Below are positions 8,792 to 16,665 of a stretch of 48,801 nucleotides of DNA, piece by piece. Below the pieces are notes generated by a model. The model saw only the letters and a list, made by a program, of their open reading frames with translations, was not told where the DNA came from and ran no database searches. The stretch's first letter is position 1. Every line of letters starts with the position of its first letter. Location: NCBI GenBank assembly GCA_023396045.1, contig JAEWXD010000063.1:1-48801 (forward strand), read 5' to 3'. Source of the DNA: Bacillota bacterium (GTDB taxonomy: Bacteria; Bacillota; Clostridia; Christensenellales; Aristaeellaceae). The position numbers were made by a program, and so were the translations under genes.

Positions 8792-9079
8792 ATGTTAAAG
8801 CTAAATTTGCAATTCTTTGCAAGTAAAAAAGGTGCGGGCTCTACCCGTAACGGTCGCGATAGCGAAAGCAAAAGATTAGGACCTAAACGTGCTGATGGCC
8901 AATATTCTTTGGCAGGCAACATCTTGGTTCGCCAACGTGGTACAAAATTTCATGCCGGCAACAATGTAGGCATTGGTAAAGACGATACATTATTTGCTTT
9001 GGTTAGCGGTATTGTTCGTTTTGAACGCAAAGGCAGAGATAAAAAACAAGTTAGCGTTTACCCTGTAGAACAAGCGTAA
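8792..9079 (+). CDS. rpmA: 50S ribosomal protein L27 with cleavable N-terminal extension
   Basis: The 95-residue protein matches L27 (KKGAGSTRNGRDSESKRLG, GTKFHAGNNVGIGKDDTLFA). The first nine residues, MLKLNLQFF, are the Firmicutes pro-sequence; Prp is known to cut between Phe9 and Ala10 in such proteins, exposing the N-terminus that reaches the peptidyl-transferase centre. GGAGG lies just before the start, overlapping the end of prp. A strong terminator follows at 9089-9112. Confidence 0.98.
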   Translation: MLKLNLQFFASKKGAGSTRNGRDSESKRLGPKRADGQYSLAGNILVRQRGTKFHAGNNVGIGKDDTLFALVSGIVRFERKGRDKKQVSVYPVEQA

Positions 9080-9088
9080 ACGTTTCAA

Positions 9089-9112
9089 AGCGAGCCTTGC
9101 GCTCGCTTTTTT
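9089..9112 (+). terminator. intrinsic terminator after rpmA
   Basis: AGCGAGC (9089-9095) pairs with GCTCGCT (9101-9107) around a CTTGC loop, followed by a T-run. It ends the rplU operon. Confidence 0.9.
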
Positions 9113-9127
9113 ATTGCCCATTATTTG

Positions 9128-9153
9128 AAAAAACAAGCCTTGCGCTGTTTTTT
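9128..9153 (+). terminator. second terminator-like hairpin, near-copy of the first
   Basis: AAAAAAC (9128-9134) pairs with GTTTTTT (9147-9153), with an inner AGC/GCT stem and a CTTGC loop. AGCCTTGCGCT is shared exactly with the terminator about 42 bp upstream. It lies before queT, so it could be a tandem terminator or an attenuator in the queT leader. Confidence 0.55.
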
Positions 9154-9229
9154 ATACATTATGCTTGAAATATGCACACTTTCCCATTTTTTGGTGCATT
9201 ACTCAAACACATTTGAAGGAGAAGCAAAA

Positions 9230-9760
9230 ATGACAAAACAAACCAAAAACCTGTTCCACTTGGAAAACATTGCAGAAAACACCTGCATAAAATGCCTTTG
9301 GAACACAAAGAACCTTACCCTTGCGGCTGTAATTGCCGCAATTTATGTGGCGCTTACACTCATTAATCCTTTGAGCTTTGGCGCAGTGCAATTCAGAGTA
9401 TCTGAAGCACTTACCCTTTTGCCCATTTTATTGCCACAATCCATACCCGGCTTATTCGTTGGCGTGCTGATTAGCAACCTGTTTAGCCCTGTTGGTGTAT
9501 TGGATATTATATTTGGTTCTTTGGCTACCCTACTTGCCGCCATCGGTACCTACAAGCTACGCAAAAAGCTTGTGCTTGCCACATTAAGCCCCGTTGTAGT
9601 AAACGGCGTGATCATCGGCGTGTTGCTCTATGCCACCGGTATTGTACCTGCACTATTGGAAACCATGCTTTCTGTTGCCTTTGGTGAATTGGTTGTGGTA
9701 GTAGTACTTGGCTTACCTATGATAAAGGCTATAGACAAAGTAGTAAATAAAATAAAGTAA
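9230..9760 (+). CDS. queT: QueT family queuosine-precursor transporter
   Basis: This 176-residue membrane protein imports a queuosine precursor, probably as the substrate component of an energy-coupling-factor system. The family signature is clear: FGAVQFRVSEALTLLP, GLFVGVLISNLFSP and VLDIIFGSLATLLAA, then further helices with SPVVVNGVIIG and FGELVVVVVLG. I start at the ATG at 9230, which has GAAGGAG 8 bp upstream; the earlier in-frame ATG-less extension from 9125 runs through the terminator hairpin. About 25 soluble residues precede the first helix. A TGCAC/GTGCA hairpin (9173-9198) lies in the leader; I could not match it to the preQ1-I consensus. A terminator follows. Confidence 0.9.
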   Translation: MTKQTKNLFHLENIAENTCIKCLWNTKNLTLAAVIAAIYVALTLINPLSFGAVQFRVSEALTLLPILLPQSIPGLFVGVLISNLFSPVGVLDIIFGSLATLLAAIGTYKLRKKLVLATLSPVVVNGVIIGVLLYATGIVPALLETMLSVAFGELVVVVVLGLPMIKAIDKVVNKIK

Positions 9761-9770
9761 TGGGACTTTT

Positions 9771-9799
9771 ACAGATAAGTAACAAGCTTATCTGTTTTT
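9771..9799 (+). terminator. intrinsic terminator after queT
   Basis: ACAGATAAG (9771-9779) pairs with CTTATCTGT (9787-9795), a 9-bp stem followed by TTTTT. Confidence 0.9.
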
Positions 9800-9851
9800 C
9801 TTTGCAAAAGTTTTATACAAAAAGCAATTTTCTATAATAAAGAATAGTAAA

Positions 9852-9876
9852 GCAGCACACGCAATGCGTGTGCTGC
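9852..9876 (-). terminator. intrinsic terminator after the BceB-like gene
   Basis: An 11-bp perfect GC-rich stem (9852-9862 with 9866-9876) and a 3-nt loop, followed on the minus strand by an interrupted T-rich stretch. It lies just past the permease stop codon. Confidence 0.75.
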
Positions 9877-9879
9877 CGG

Positions 9880-11859
9880 TTATTTTACAATGCTATAATA
9901 TACTTTACTGGTCAGTTTAAAAATAATGAAATATACAATAAAGAATAATGATATGACGATTAAAAAATACTGGGCATATTGCATAAAACTACGCACGGCG
10001 AACATCCCTAACAGCTGGTATACTATTTTAGAAGCCACCAAGCAATGGATACTTGCCACAGCCAGTGGTGCAAAAAACATACCTACAATTTGAGAAGCGC
10101 CAGTTTTACGAATGAGTTCATTGGATAAACCGACTTTTTTCATAGTTTGGTATTTTTCCCTATCTTCAAAACCTTCACTGATTTGTTTATAGTAGCTAAT
10201 GAGTACCGTGCCGGTTAAGAAAATAAGGGCAATCACTACACCAAGGAATAAAAAGCCGCCATTCACTTCATACATGGTTTTGTAGCTTTCTTTAAAAATA
10301 CCAACTTCCATGTTCTTTTCTTTGCACATGCCTTTAAGCATTTGTACATAATCGCTTTCAACGATACCCTCTGCATTCCAATCCACAGAGGCGGTAATTG
10401 CTGCATTGCCGAATTCTTTGGTACGAAAATTAAATTCAGGATAATTTTCTGAAATATATTGCAGGGTAGCAAAATCTTTCACAACTGCAAAATATACTTC
10501 TACAGCGTAATTGGACGGTACAATGTTGGGAATTTTTATAACTTTAAATGTTTTTTCTCCCAACTTTAAAGTTTTCATATTGACCATAGAATCCAGGTTG
10601 GCACAAAGCAAAATTTCATCTTCTGCAAGTGTAATATTGCTATGCATTCTTGCATTATAACTATCCAAGGTGCTTGCCATTAAATAGTTGGGTAGGCCAC
10701 TACCGTCTTTATTATATTCCTCAAAGCTATCGCCTTTACGAATGATTGCAGTGGTGAGTGAAGCGGTGCTAAACATTTCTGTAATTTGAGACGGATTTTC
10801 TACAGTGGACAGCACCATTTTTTTTAAATTTTCTTGCTCTTGCAAGGCGGTCGTTTCATTGAGCAGCACTTGGCTATGCAATCTATACTGCCTTGGCAAT
10901 AAGTTGCTTGCTGCTGCATGTATGCTGGAATATATGCTGCCGGTTGCAGAAAGGGCAATAATTACTCCCGCACTTAAAATAGAAATACTTGCCAAGGATA
11001 CAGCGTTGCTCTTCATACGGTAGAGTAAGCCACTGATGCTTAAAAATTTTGCCGGTGTATAGTAACTCTTTTTCTTTTTTTGCCATTTTAGGAAAATAAC
11101 AGAAAAAGAGATATAGAGCAAATAGGTCGCAAGCATAACAATCAAAGCTGCTACAAAGAAAAGCAAAAGAGAACTTAATATACCCTGTATGGTAAGTGCC
11201 ATATAGTAACCAACGCCCAGCGCAATAATGCCCAATATTAAAAGGATATACCTTGATTTTGGTTCACCTTCGCCACTGTATTGTTTTTGTAAAAGCTGCA
11301 TGGGGCTGGAAAGATAAATACGCACAGAGCTGCGCAAGATGGCAAATATATACAAGCCGGCAAGCAGCAATATTACAATCAAAGTTGCCTGCGGACTAAA
11401 AGGATAGTCCATCAATCGGCCGCTCACATCTTGCAAAAGGCGATTAAGGCCCAGAAAACTAAGCTTACCAAAAATATAGCCACCCACAATGCCAAACACG
11501 GCAAGTAGCGCAAAGAGTACTGCAAACTCTATACCAATCACTCTGCGAATATGCTTTTTTTCAAGGCCCAATATGGCGTAGAGTGCAAATTCTTTATTAC
11601 GCCTTTTGAGTAAAAAATTGGTAGTATAGATTACAAATATGGCTGTTAATATGGCAACTATAAATAAGCCTATACCAATTACCATGGGCAAACTGGTATG
11701 CCTTGTTTGTACATACGTATTGTTCATTAAACTTGCCATAATGTACAGTAAACTGAGCATGGTGCCGGAAGAAAGCACAAAGGGAACGGCAAGCAAACGG
11801 TTTGCCTTTAAGTTTTGAAAAGCAAATGCTTTGGCCATGCTAAATTTCATTGGTTTCAC
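9880..11859 (-). CDS. BceB-like ABC transporter permease (FtsX family)
   Basis: This 659-residue permease has the BceB layout: an N-terminal helix (about 20-45), helices up to about 310, a large extracytoplasmic domain of about 200 residues (roughly 315-520), and three C-terminal helices. FtsX-type motifs flank the early helices (RRNKEFALYAILGLEKKHI). Such permeases bind lipid II-cycle-targeting peptides such as bacitracin, and with the BceS kinase act as the flux sensor. It overlaps the ATPase gene by 20 bp. Which compound it handles cannot be read from sequence, because the extracellular domain varies strongly. Confidence 0.92.
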   Translation of the reverse strand: MKPMKFSMAKAFAFQNLKANRLLAVPFVLSSGTMLSLLYIMASLMNNTYVQTRHTSLPMVIGIGLFIVAILTAIFVIYTTNFLLKRRNKEFALYAILGLEKKHIRRVIGIEFAVLFALLAVFGIVGGYIFGKLSFLGLNRLLQDVSGRLMDYPFSPQATLIVILLLAGLYIFAILRSSVRIYLSSPMQLLQKQYSGEGEPKSRYILLILGIIALGVGYYMALTIQGILSSLLLFFVAALIVMLATYLLYISFSVIFLKWQKKKKSYYTPAKFLSISGLLYRMKSNAVSLASISILSAGVIIALSATGSIYSSIHAAASNLLPRQYRLHSQVLLNETTALQEQENLKKMVLSTVENPSQITEMFSTASLTTAIIRKGDSFEEYNKDGSGLPNYLMASTLDSYNARMHSNITLAEDEILLCANLDSMVNMKTLKLGEKTFKVIKIPNIVPSNYAVEVYFAVVKDFATLQYISENYPEFNFRTKEFGNAAITASVDWNAEGIVESDYVQMLKGMCKEKNMEVGIFKESYKTMYEVNGGFLFLGVVIALIFLTGTVLISYYKQISEGFEDREKYQTMKKVGLSNELIRKTGASQIVGMFFAPLAVASIHCLVASKIVYQLLGMFAVRSFMQYAQYFLIVISLFFIVYFIIFKLTSKVYYSIVK

Positions 11860-12604
11860 CTCTATTTAGCATAAACTGTGCTTGGTTAATGCGCTCCATA
11901 AAAGCAGACTGGGTTTCGTTTTCGCCACGATATATTTCATGGTATACAATGCCATCTTTAATAAACAGCACACGTTTTGCATAAGAAGCTGCACGCAAGG
12001 AATGGGTAACCATGAGCACAGTTTGGCCTTGCTCGTTTATTTTACTAAACAAACGCAAAATCATTTCTGAAGAGGCTGAATCCAATGCGCCGGTAGGTTC
12101 GTCTGCCAAGAGCAAGGAAGGCTGTGTAATAATCGCCCTTGCAATAGCCACTCTTTGTTTTTGCCCGCCAGATACTTCATAGGGGTATTTTGACAGTAGT
12201 TCTGCAATACCCAAAGCATCTTGCAAATTGCCCAAACGCACTTTCATTTCTGTAAGCGGCATATTGGAAAGCACTAAGGGCAGAAAAATATTATCTCTAT
12301 TGCTGAATTGGTCTAAAAGGTTGAAGTCTTGAAACACAAAACCAAGCTCCTTACGGCGAAAAGCAGCAATATCTTTGTCTTTGAGAGTGGTGATGTCTTT
12401 GCCCTTTAACAAAACCATGCCTTCGCTTGCTTTATCTAAAGTTGCAATGATATTGAGCAATGTGGTTTTACCTGCGCCGGATTCGCCCATGATGGAGATA
12501 AACTCCCCTTGCTCCACAGAAAAGGTAATATTTTTCAAAGCTTCTGTTTTTAAGTTTTTGCTTTGATAAATTCGTTTTACATTTTTTAGTTCTAATATTG
12601 CCAT
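11840..12604 (-). CDS. BceA-like ABC transporter ATP-binding protein
   Basis: A complete 254-residue ABC ATPase of the MacB/LolD/BceA type. Walker A is GESGAGKTT (40-48), the Q-loop lies in FVFQDFNLL, the signature is VSGGQKQR (144-151), Walker B is LLLADEP (164-170), and the switch His is in VTHSLRAASYAKR. The long C-terminal tail with FMERINQAQF is typical of BceA proteins. AGGAGG precedes the start by 8 bp. It is the first gene of the transporter pair and follows the kinase gene by 89 bp, which hold a putative operator and -10 box. Confidence 0.95.
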   Translation of the reverse strand: MAILELKNVKRIYQSKNLKTEALKNITFSVEQGEFISIMGESGAGKTTLLNIIATLDKASEGMVLLKGKDITTLKDKDIAAFRRKELGFVFQDFNLLDQFSNRDNIFLPLVLSNMPLTEMKVRLGNLQDALGIAELLSKYPYEVSGGQKQRVAIARAIITQPSLLLADEPTGALDSASSEMILRLFSKINEQGQTVLMVTHSLRAASYAKRVLFIKDGIVYHEIYRGENETQSAFMERINQAQFMLNRGETNEI

Positions 12605-12633
12605 TGTGTATTCCTCCTTTGGTTTACATTGCT

Positions 12634-12639
12634 ATTGTA
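12634..12639 (-). promoter_or_regulatory. putative -10 box of bceAB-like operon
   Basis: TACAAT on the minus strand. No good -35 is present at 16-18 bp, which fits an activator-dependent promoter driven from the operator at 12694-12707. Confidence 0.5.
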
Positions 12640-12693
12640 TCGCTTTTTAAAAAAGGAATCCTTTATCTAAAATGACAATATGGCCTTGTAAAC

Positions 12694-12707
12694 TTACAGT
12701 TTTGTAA
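12694..12707. promoter_or_regulatory. putative BceR-type operator (TNACA-N4-TGTAA)
   Basis: TTACA-GTTT-TGTAA is a perfect match to the inverted-repeat pattern TNACA-N4-TGTAA that I recall for BceR-type regulators. It overlaps the stop codon of the kinase gene, with its centre about 64 bp upstream of the -10 box of the transporter genes. Confidence 0.65.
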
Positions 12708-13602
12708 GATTGCTTTTAAAAAAAATAGAGAAACATGTGCCTTGATTGAGTGTAGATTGTACTTCTATTTTTACTTGCAACAGACTTGCAATTTCACGCA
12801 CGAGGTACAAGCCTATGCCACTGGATTTTTCATTCCAACGGCCATTGAAGCCGGAATAGCCTCTATCAAATATTTTAGGGATGTCCTCCGAGCGTATGCC
12901 TATGCCGGTATCCTGTATTTGCAAGCAGTTGCTTTTTTCGTTATATGTAATGCAAATGGATCCGTTTTCTGTATATTTGAGTGCATTGCTTAATATTTGC
13001 TCTATTAAAATGCTAAGCCACTTGGCATCGCTTATCACTTGGGCAGAAATGCCTTCGTAATATAAAGAATTGTGTTTATGAATAAACAACAAGGAATATT
13101 TTTTAAGCAATGCTTTAATAAGCTTATCTAAATTCACTTGCGTAATATCCATATCTGCCTGCCTATCTTGCAAACGCAAATAGCTCATAGCCATGTTGGC
13201 ATATTCTTCTATATAAAACATTTGCAATTTCAGCTCATCTGCATTGTGTGAAGTATCCTTTTGTAGTATCAATTTGGAAACGGTAATGGGTGTTTTCATT
13301 TGATGCAACCAAAGCAAAAAATAAGCCTGTAAGTCTGATTTTTGCTCTGTAAGCTTTGTTTTTAATTGCATATTTTCTGCCTGCAAATGCATAATTTTCT
13401 CTTTATCTGTCATTTCTTTACGATAGGCAAAATATTGCCCCACCAAATACAAGGCAAGCACAAAGCCAAGGGTTTGTACTGCAAGCCAATACATTTCAAA
13501 AGAAAGTTTTCCCCACCAAAAAACCACGGCAAAGAAAAAACCGGCAACAAAAACAGTTGCCAATACTTTGATTTCACTTTTTAAAAATTCTACTAATTTC
13601 AT
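12694..13602 (-). CDS. BceS-like intramembrane-sensing histidine kinase
   Basis: The 302-residue kinase has two closely spaced N-terminal helices (about 13-31 and 37-58) with only a few residues between them, so it lacks an extracellular sensor and is an intramembrane-sensing kinase. The H-box is WLHQMKTPIT with His100. The N-box region is LIEQILSNALKYTENG, and the ATP lid carries DTGIGI, PKIFDRGYSG and SSGIGLYLV. Such kinases depend on their BceAB transporter for signal input. The gene starts 7 bp after the regulator gene, and its stop codon forms part of the putative BceR operator. Confidence 0.93.
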   Translation of the reverse strand: MKLVEFLKSEIKVLATVFVAGFFFAVVFWWGKLSFEMYWLAVQTLGFVLALYLVGQYFAYRKEMTDKEKIMHLQAENMQLKTKLTEQKSDLQAYFLLWLHQMKTPITVSKLILQKDTSHNADELKLQMFYIEEYANMAMSYLRLQDRQADMDITQVNLDKLIKALLKKYSLLFIHKHNSLYYEGISAQVISDAKWLSILIEQILSNALKYTENGSICITYNEKSNCLQIQDTGIGIRSEDIPKIFDRGYSGFNGRWNEKSSGIGLYLVREIASLLQVKIEVQSTLNQGTCFSIFFKSNLTKL

Positions 13603-13609
13603 ATACTTC

Positions 13610-14278
13610 CTACTGCAAATAATAGCCTATTCCCTTTTTGGTTTGAATGAATTCCGATAAAGCAAGCGTGGCTAATTTTTTACGGATTCTTGTAATGTTC
13701 ACTGCCAGTGTATTATCATCTATAAACTGCTCACTTTGCCAGCAATGGTCTATTATTTTCTCACGTTTGGCAATTTGCCCTTTGGCCAAAAACAAGCTTT
13801 CTAAAATAAGCAATTCTGTTTTGCTAAGCTCTACACTCCCTTGCGCACATTCCAATTTGGCACTGCGTAAATGCAAACTGCAGTTGCCAAAGATCAATTT
13901 ATCACTATCTGTAACATAGGCATATGTTCTACGCAAAACGGCTTGTATTTTGGCACGTGTAACAGCAATATCTATGGGTTTTGTAATATAATCATCTGCA
14001 CCAAACTGCATGGCCTGCACCATATCTATAGGTTCTGTATGAGAAGAGATAACAATAATAGGCACAGTGGAATGATTGCGTATTTGCTGGGTCCAATAAT
14101 AGCCGTTATAATATGGCAAACTGATATCCATCAACACAAGTTCCGGGGCAAACGCCAAAAATTCCTCTAACACATGGTTAAAGTCTTCCACCCCACGGGT
14201 AGTATAATCCCACCCGGCAAGTTCTTCACAAAGCAATTGTTTGATATTTTTATCGTCTTCAACGATGAATATTTTCAT
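13610..14278 (-). CDS. BceR-like OmpR-family response regulator
   Basis: The receiver domain (1-115) has the acidic pocket Glu7-Asp8-Asp9, phosphoacceptor Asp51 (LVLMDISLP) and Lys100 (YITKP). A winged-helix DNA-binding domain follows, with DDNTLAVNITRIRKKL as recognition region. I start at the ATG at 14278, preceded by AGGAGA. The in-frame ATG 30 bp earlier lies inside the end of the deacetylase gene and would add ten uncharged-looking residues outside the receiver fold. At 222 aa it has the usual length. It probably activates bceAB through the site at 12694-12707. Confidence 0.94.
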   Translation of the reverse strand: MKIFIVEDDKNIKQLLCEELAGWDYTTRGVEDFNHVLEEFLAFAPELVLMDISLPYYNGYYWTQQIRNHSTVPIIVISSHTEPIDMVQAMQFGADDYITKPIDIAVTRAKIQAVLRRTYAYVTDSDKLIFGNCSLHLRSAKLECAQGSVELSKTELLILESLFLAKGQIAKREKIIDHCWQSEQFIDDNTLAVNITRIRKKLATLALSEFIQTKKGIGYYLQ

Positions 14279-14285
14279 AGTTCTC

Positions 14286-14951
14286 CTATTCTGTTTGCAA
14301 TAATTCATCTAAACTCACAATTTGCAAGCCTTTTTCTTTGAGCTTTGGGTACAGCTCTTTAAAAATGCGTAAGTCTTTGGCTGTAGTGTGCAATAATACA
14401 ATTGAGCCATTTTGTATGTTTTGAAACATTTGCTCTACATCACTTAGGATTACATCCCAATATATAGCATATTGGTACTGCATAGCTTGCATGGCTTGTT
14501 TATAGTTTGCAAGCCATGGTGCATGGCAACTCACACCATAGGGAAAGCGAATATACTTGGGTGTAAAGTGGTAACCAAGCGCTTGTTCTACCTTTCGCTC
14601 CCACTTTTTAAGTTGAAAGATAATTTCTTCTGTTTTCCAAGTGATCATGGCTTTATGCACATTGCTATGGCTACCCAAAATATGCCCTTCATCTAAGGTG
14701 CGTTGCAATAGTTTGCCATAAGCGTCAAAGTCTTTAATGGCAATACCGGACACAAAAAATGTGAATGGAATGTTCTCTTGTTTGGCAAAATCTAAAAAAT
14801 CTGCATATACTTGCATATCAAAACCATCGTCTATCGTGATGGCAATTTTAGAAACAGTTCTATTTCCATTGCGATGTTGGGTTTGTGCAAATGCAGGTGT
14901 AGCAAACAAGCAAACCAATAACACACATAGTATATGAACCAATTTTTTCAC
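14286..14951 (-). CDS. secreted polysaccharide deacetylase (NodB domain)
   Basis: A 221-residue protein with a signal peptide (1-22, ending PAFA) and a NodB fold. Motif 1 is ITIDDGFD (Asp41, Asp42; the usual Phe is replaced by Ile), motif 2 is SHSNVH (metal ligands His95 and His99), motif 3 is RFPYG (Arg135), and the final catalytic region is IVLLHTTAKD. It should remove N-acetyl groups from peptidoglycan or another wall glycan outside the membrane. It begins with GTG, with AAGGAG 8 bp upstream; the nearby ATG is out of frame. It ends 7 bp before the response regulator and shares a promoter with the two-component genes, implying a role in cell-envelope defence. Confidence 0.9.
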   Translation of the reverse strand: MKKLVHILCVLLVCLFATPAFAQTQHRNGNRTVSKIAITIDDGFDMQVYADFLDFAKQENIPFTFFVSGIAIKDFDAYGKLLQRTLDEGHILGSHSNVHKAMITWKTEEIIFQLKKWERKVEQALGYHFTPKYIRFPYGVSCHAPWLANYKQAMQAMQYQYAIYWDVILSDVEQMFQNIQNGSIVLLHTTAKDLRIFKELYPKLKEKGLQIVSLDELLQTE

Positions 14952-14973
14952 GGCATTTCTCCTTACACTATTT

Positions 14974-15003
14974 ATTATAGCAAGCTTTTAATCTTTTGTG
15001 CAA
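14974..15003 (-). promoter_or_regulatory. promoter of the deacetylase-bceRS-like operon
   Basis: On the minus strand TTGCAC (15003-14998) and TATAAT (14979-14974) are 18 bp apart, about 20 bp before the GTG start of the deacetylase gene. Confidence 0.65.
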
Positions 15004-15022
15004 GGTACTATGCACATTAAAA

Positions 15023-15044
15023 AATTCCTGCTTACGCAGGAATT
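15023..15044 (-). terminator. intrinsic terminator after the DUF1667 gene
   Basis: AATTCCTGC (15023-15031) pairs with GCAGGAATT (15036-15044); on the minus strand the stem is followed by a T-run. It ends the long permease-to-DUF1667 gene string. Confidence 0.88.
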
Positions 15045-15047
15045 ATA

Positions 15048-15398
15048 CTATTCTTTTACAGTTTTTGTGGCAATGATATTTACGCCGGTTTGGCAAATAT
15101 CCTGTAACACTACATCGCCTATTTTAATAGGGGCATAAAGCTTTGCATTGTTTAATTCTACCATAACATCAAATATTTTTTCTTTGGGAATGGTATCTTC
15201 TGTTTTTACAGAAAGTGGGGTTTTAGAATTTTGCAAATGCACTACGGCCGTAACAATACGTTGTGGGGCAACGGCCTCTTGATTGGCGTATTTTACGCCT
15301 CTTGGGCAGGCATTACCTTCTACACTGATTACTTTATCGCCTTCTACCTCTACATGCAAGCGACAGCCCACAGGGCAACTGATACATGTGAATTCCAT
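15048..15398 (-). CDS. DUF1667 family iron-sulfur-type small subunit
   Basis: The 116-residue protein begins with a cysteine cluster, CISCPVGC (Cys5, Cys8, Cys12) and GNACPRG (about Cys31), that probably binds an Fe-S cluster or zinc. The rest is the small beta domain of DUF1667. Proteins of this family are found next to GlpA-like and GlpB-like flavoproteins in anaerobic Firmicutes and probably form the third, electron-transferring subunit. Here it starts 1 bp after the GlpB-like gene, in exactly that order. Confidence 0.88.
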   Translation of the reverse strand: MEFTCISCPVGCRLHVEVEGDKVISVEGNACPRGVKYANQEAVAPQRIVTAVVHLQNSKTPLSVKTEDTIPKEKIFDVMVELNNAKLYAPIKIGDVVLQDICQTGVNIIATKTVKE

Positions 15399-15399
15399 A

Positions 15400-16665
15400 T
15401 TATTCTCCTTGAATGCTTACCACAATGGCGTCTGTGCTAAGCTGTGCTACAATTTCTTTTTTTAGGGTGATTTCTGCCATTTCGCCAGGGGCTAAAATGC
15501 GTTTTTTTATGTTAAAAATTTCTTTATCACCATTATGTACCAATACCCTTGCGTTTTCATACACACGGTCCGGGCGGAACATGAGCTGAATATTTTCTGC
15601 GTTTTCGTCTGTTTTACGAATAAATTGAGGTACAACGCCACGCACACCCTTGCCATCTTGCAAGGCAATTTTTTCTCCACTTACTTGTAAGTTTTGTACA
15701 TATTTTGCAGCACATTTCCCGGCCTTGGTGCTTTCTTGGCTTACAAAGTCTACCAAGTCGTGCACGTGCAATACATTACCGCAAGCAAAAATTCCATCTA
15801 CATTGGTTTGTAAATCATCACTTACAATAGGGCCACTGGTTACACGAGAAAGTTCTACACCCGCACTTTCAGAAAGTTCATTTTCGGGAATTAAACCAAC
15901 AGAAAGCAATAAAGTATCACAATCAAAATAAATTTCACTACCCGGAATAGGTTTACGGTTTTGGTCTACTTCACTTACACTTACACCGGTTAAACGCTCT
16001 GTGCCGTGTAATTGGGTTACGGTATGGCTTAAATAAAGTGGAATATCAAAGTCATTTAAGCATTGCACAATATTACGATTTAAGCCACTGGAATATGGCA
16101 TAATTTCTACAACCGCTTTTACTTTAGCACCTTGTAGGGTCATACGTCTTGCCATAATAAGACCAATATCACCAGAGCCTAAAATAACAATTTCCTTACC
16201 CGGCATGAGCCCCAAAAGATTGGTATATTTTTGGGCAGTACCGGCACTAAAAATGCCGGAGCAACGGTTGCCTGCAATGGCAAGCGCACCACAGGGGCGT
16301 TCTCTGCACCCCATAGCAAGTATAATGGATTTGGCATGATATTCTACCAGGCCTTCGGCTTTGCTGATAGCCATTACCACTTTTTCTGGGCTAACATCTA
16401 ATACAGTGGTATTGCATTGTACAGGAATACCTAGTTCTGTAACTTTTTCAATATCTTTAGAAGCGTATTCAGGGCCTGTCATTTCTACTTTGAAACGATG
16501 CAAACCAAAGCCGTTGTGTATACATTGGTTTAAAATACCGCCCAATTTATCTTCTCTTTCCAGTACCAAAAGATTATTGATACCGGCTTCTTTTACGGCA
16601 ATGGCAGCTGCAAGACCTGCAGGGCCACCACCTACAATCAATACATCAATATTTTTTACTTGCAT
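15400..16665 (-). CDS. GlpB-like FAD/NAD(P)-dependent oxidoreductase
   Basis: A 421-residue two-dinucleotide-binding-domain flavoprotein. The N-terminal FAD site is VLIVGGGPAGLAAA, the NAD(P) site near residue 160 is IVILGSGDIGLIMARR, and the C-terminal FAD motif is GIFACGNVLHVHDL. Cysteines in AMGCRERPCG recall the HcnB/opine-oxidase type rather than classical thioredoxin reductase. It overlaps the GlpA-like gene by 10 bp and abuts DUF1667. The three probably form one complex that oxidises glycerol-3-phosphate or a related 2-hydroxy compound; no glycerol kinase or facilitator lies nearby, so the substrate is uncertain. Confidence 0.9.
   Translation of the reverse strand: MQVKNIDVLIVGGGPAGLAAAIAVKEAGINNLLVLEREDKLGGILNQCIHNGFGLHRFKVEMTGPEYASKDIEKVTELGIPVQCNTTVLDVSPEKVVMAISKAEGLVEYHAKSIILAMGCRERPCGALAIAGNRCSGIFSAGTAQKYTNLLGLMPGKEIVILGSGDIGLIMARRMTLQGAKVKAVVEIMPYSSGLNRNIVQCLNDFDIPLYLSHTVTQLHGTERLTGVSVSEVDQNRKPIPGSEIYFDCDTLLLSVGLIPENELSESAGVELSRVTSGPIVSDDLQTNVDGIFACGNVLHVHDLVDFVSQESTKAGKCAAKYVQNLQVSGEKIALQDGKGVRGVVPQFIRKTDENAENIQLMFRPDRVYENARVLVHNGDKEIFNIKKRILAPGEMAEITLKKEIVAQLSTDAIVVSIQGE

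Noticed and set aside
9113..9229. preQ1 riboswitch in front of queT
   Set aside because: The expected preQ1-I loop and A-rich tail could not be found; only a TGCAC/GTGCA hairpin and a terminator-like stem are present.
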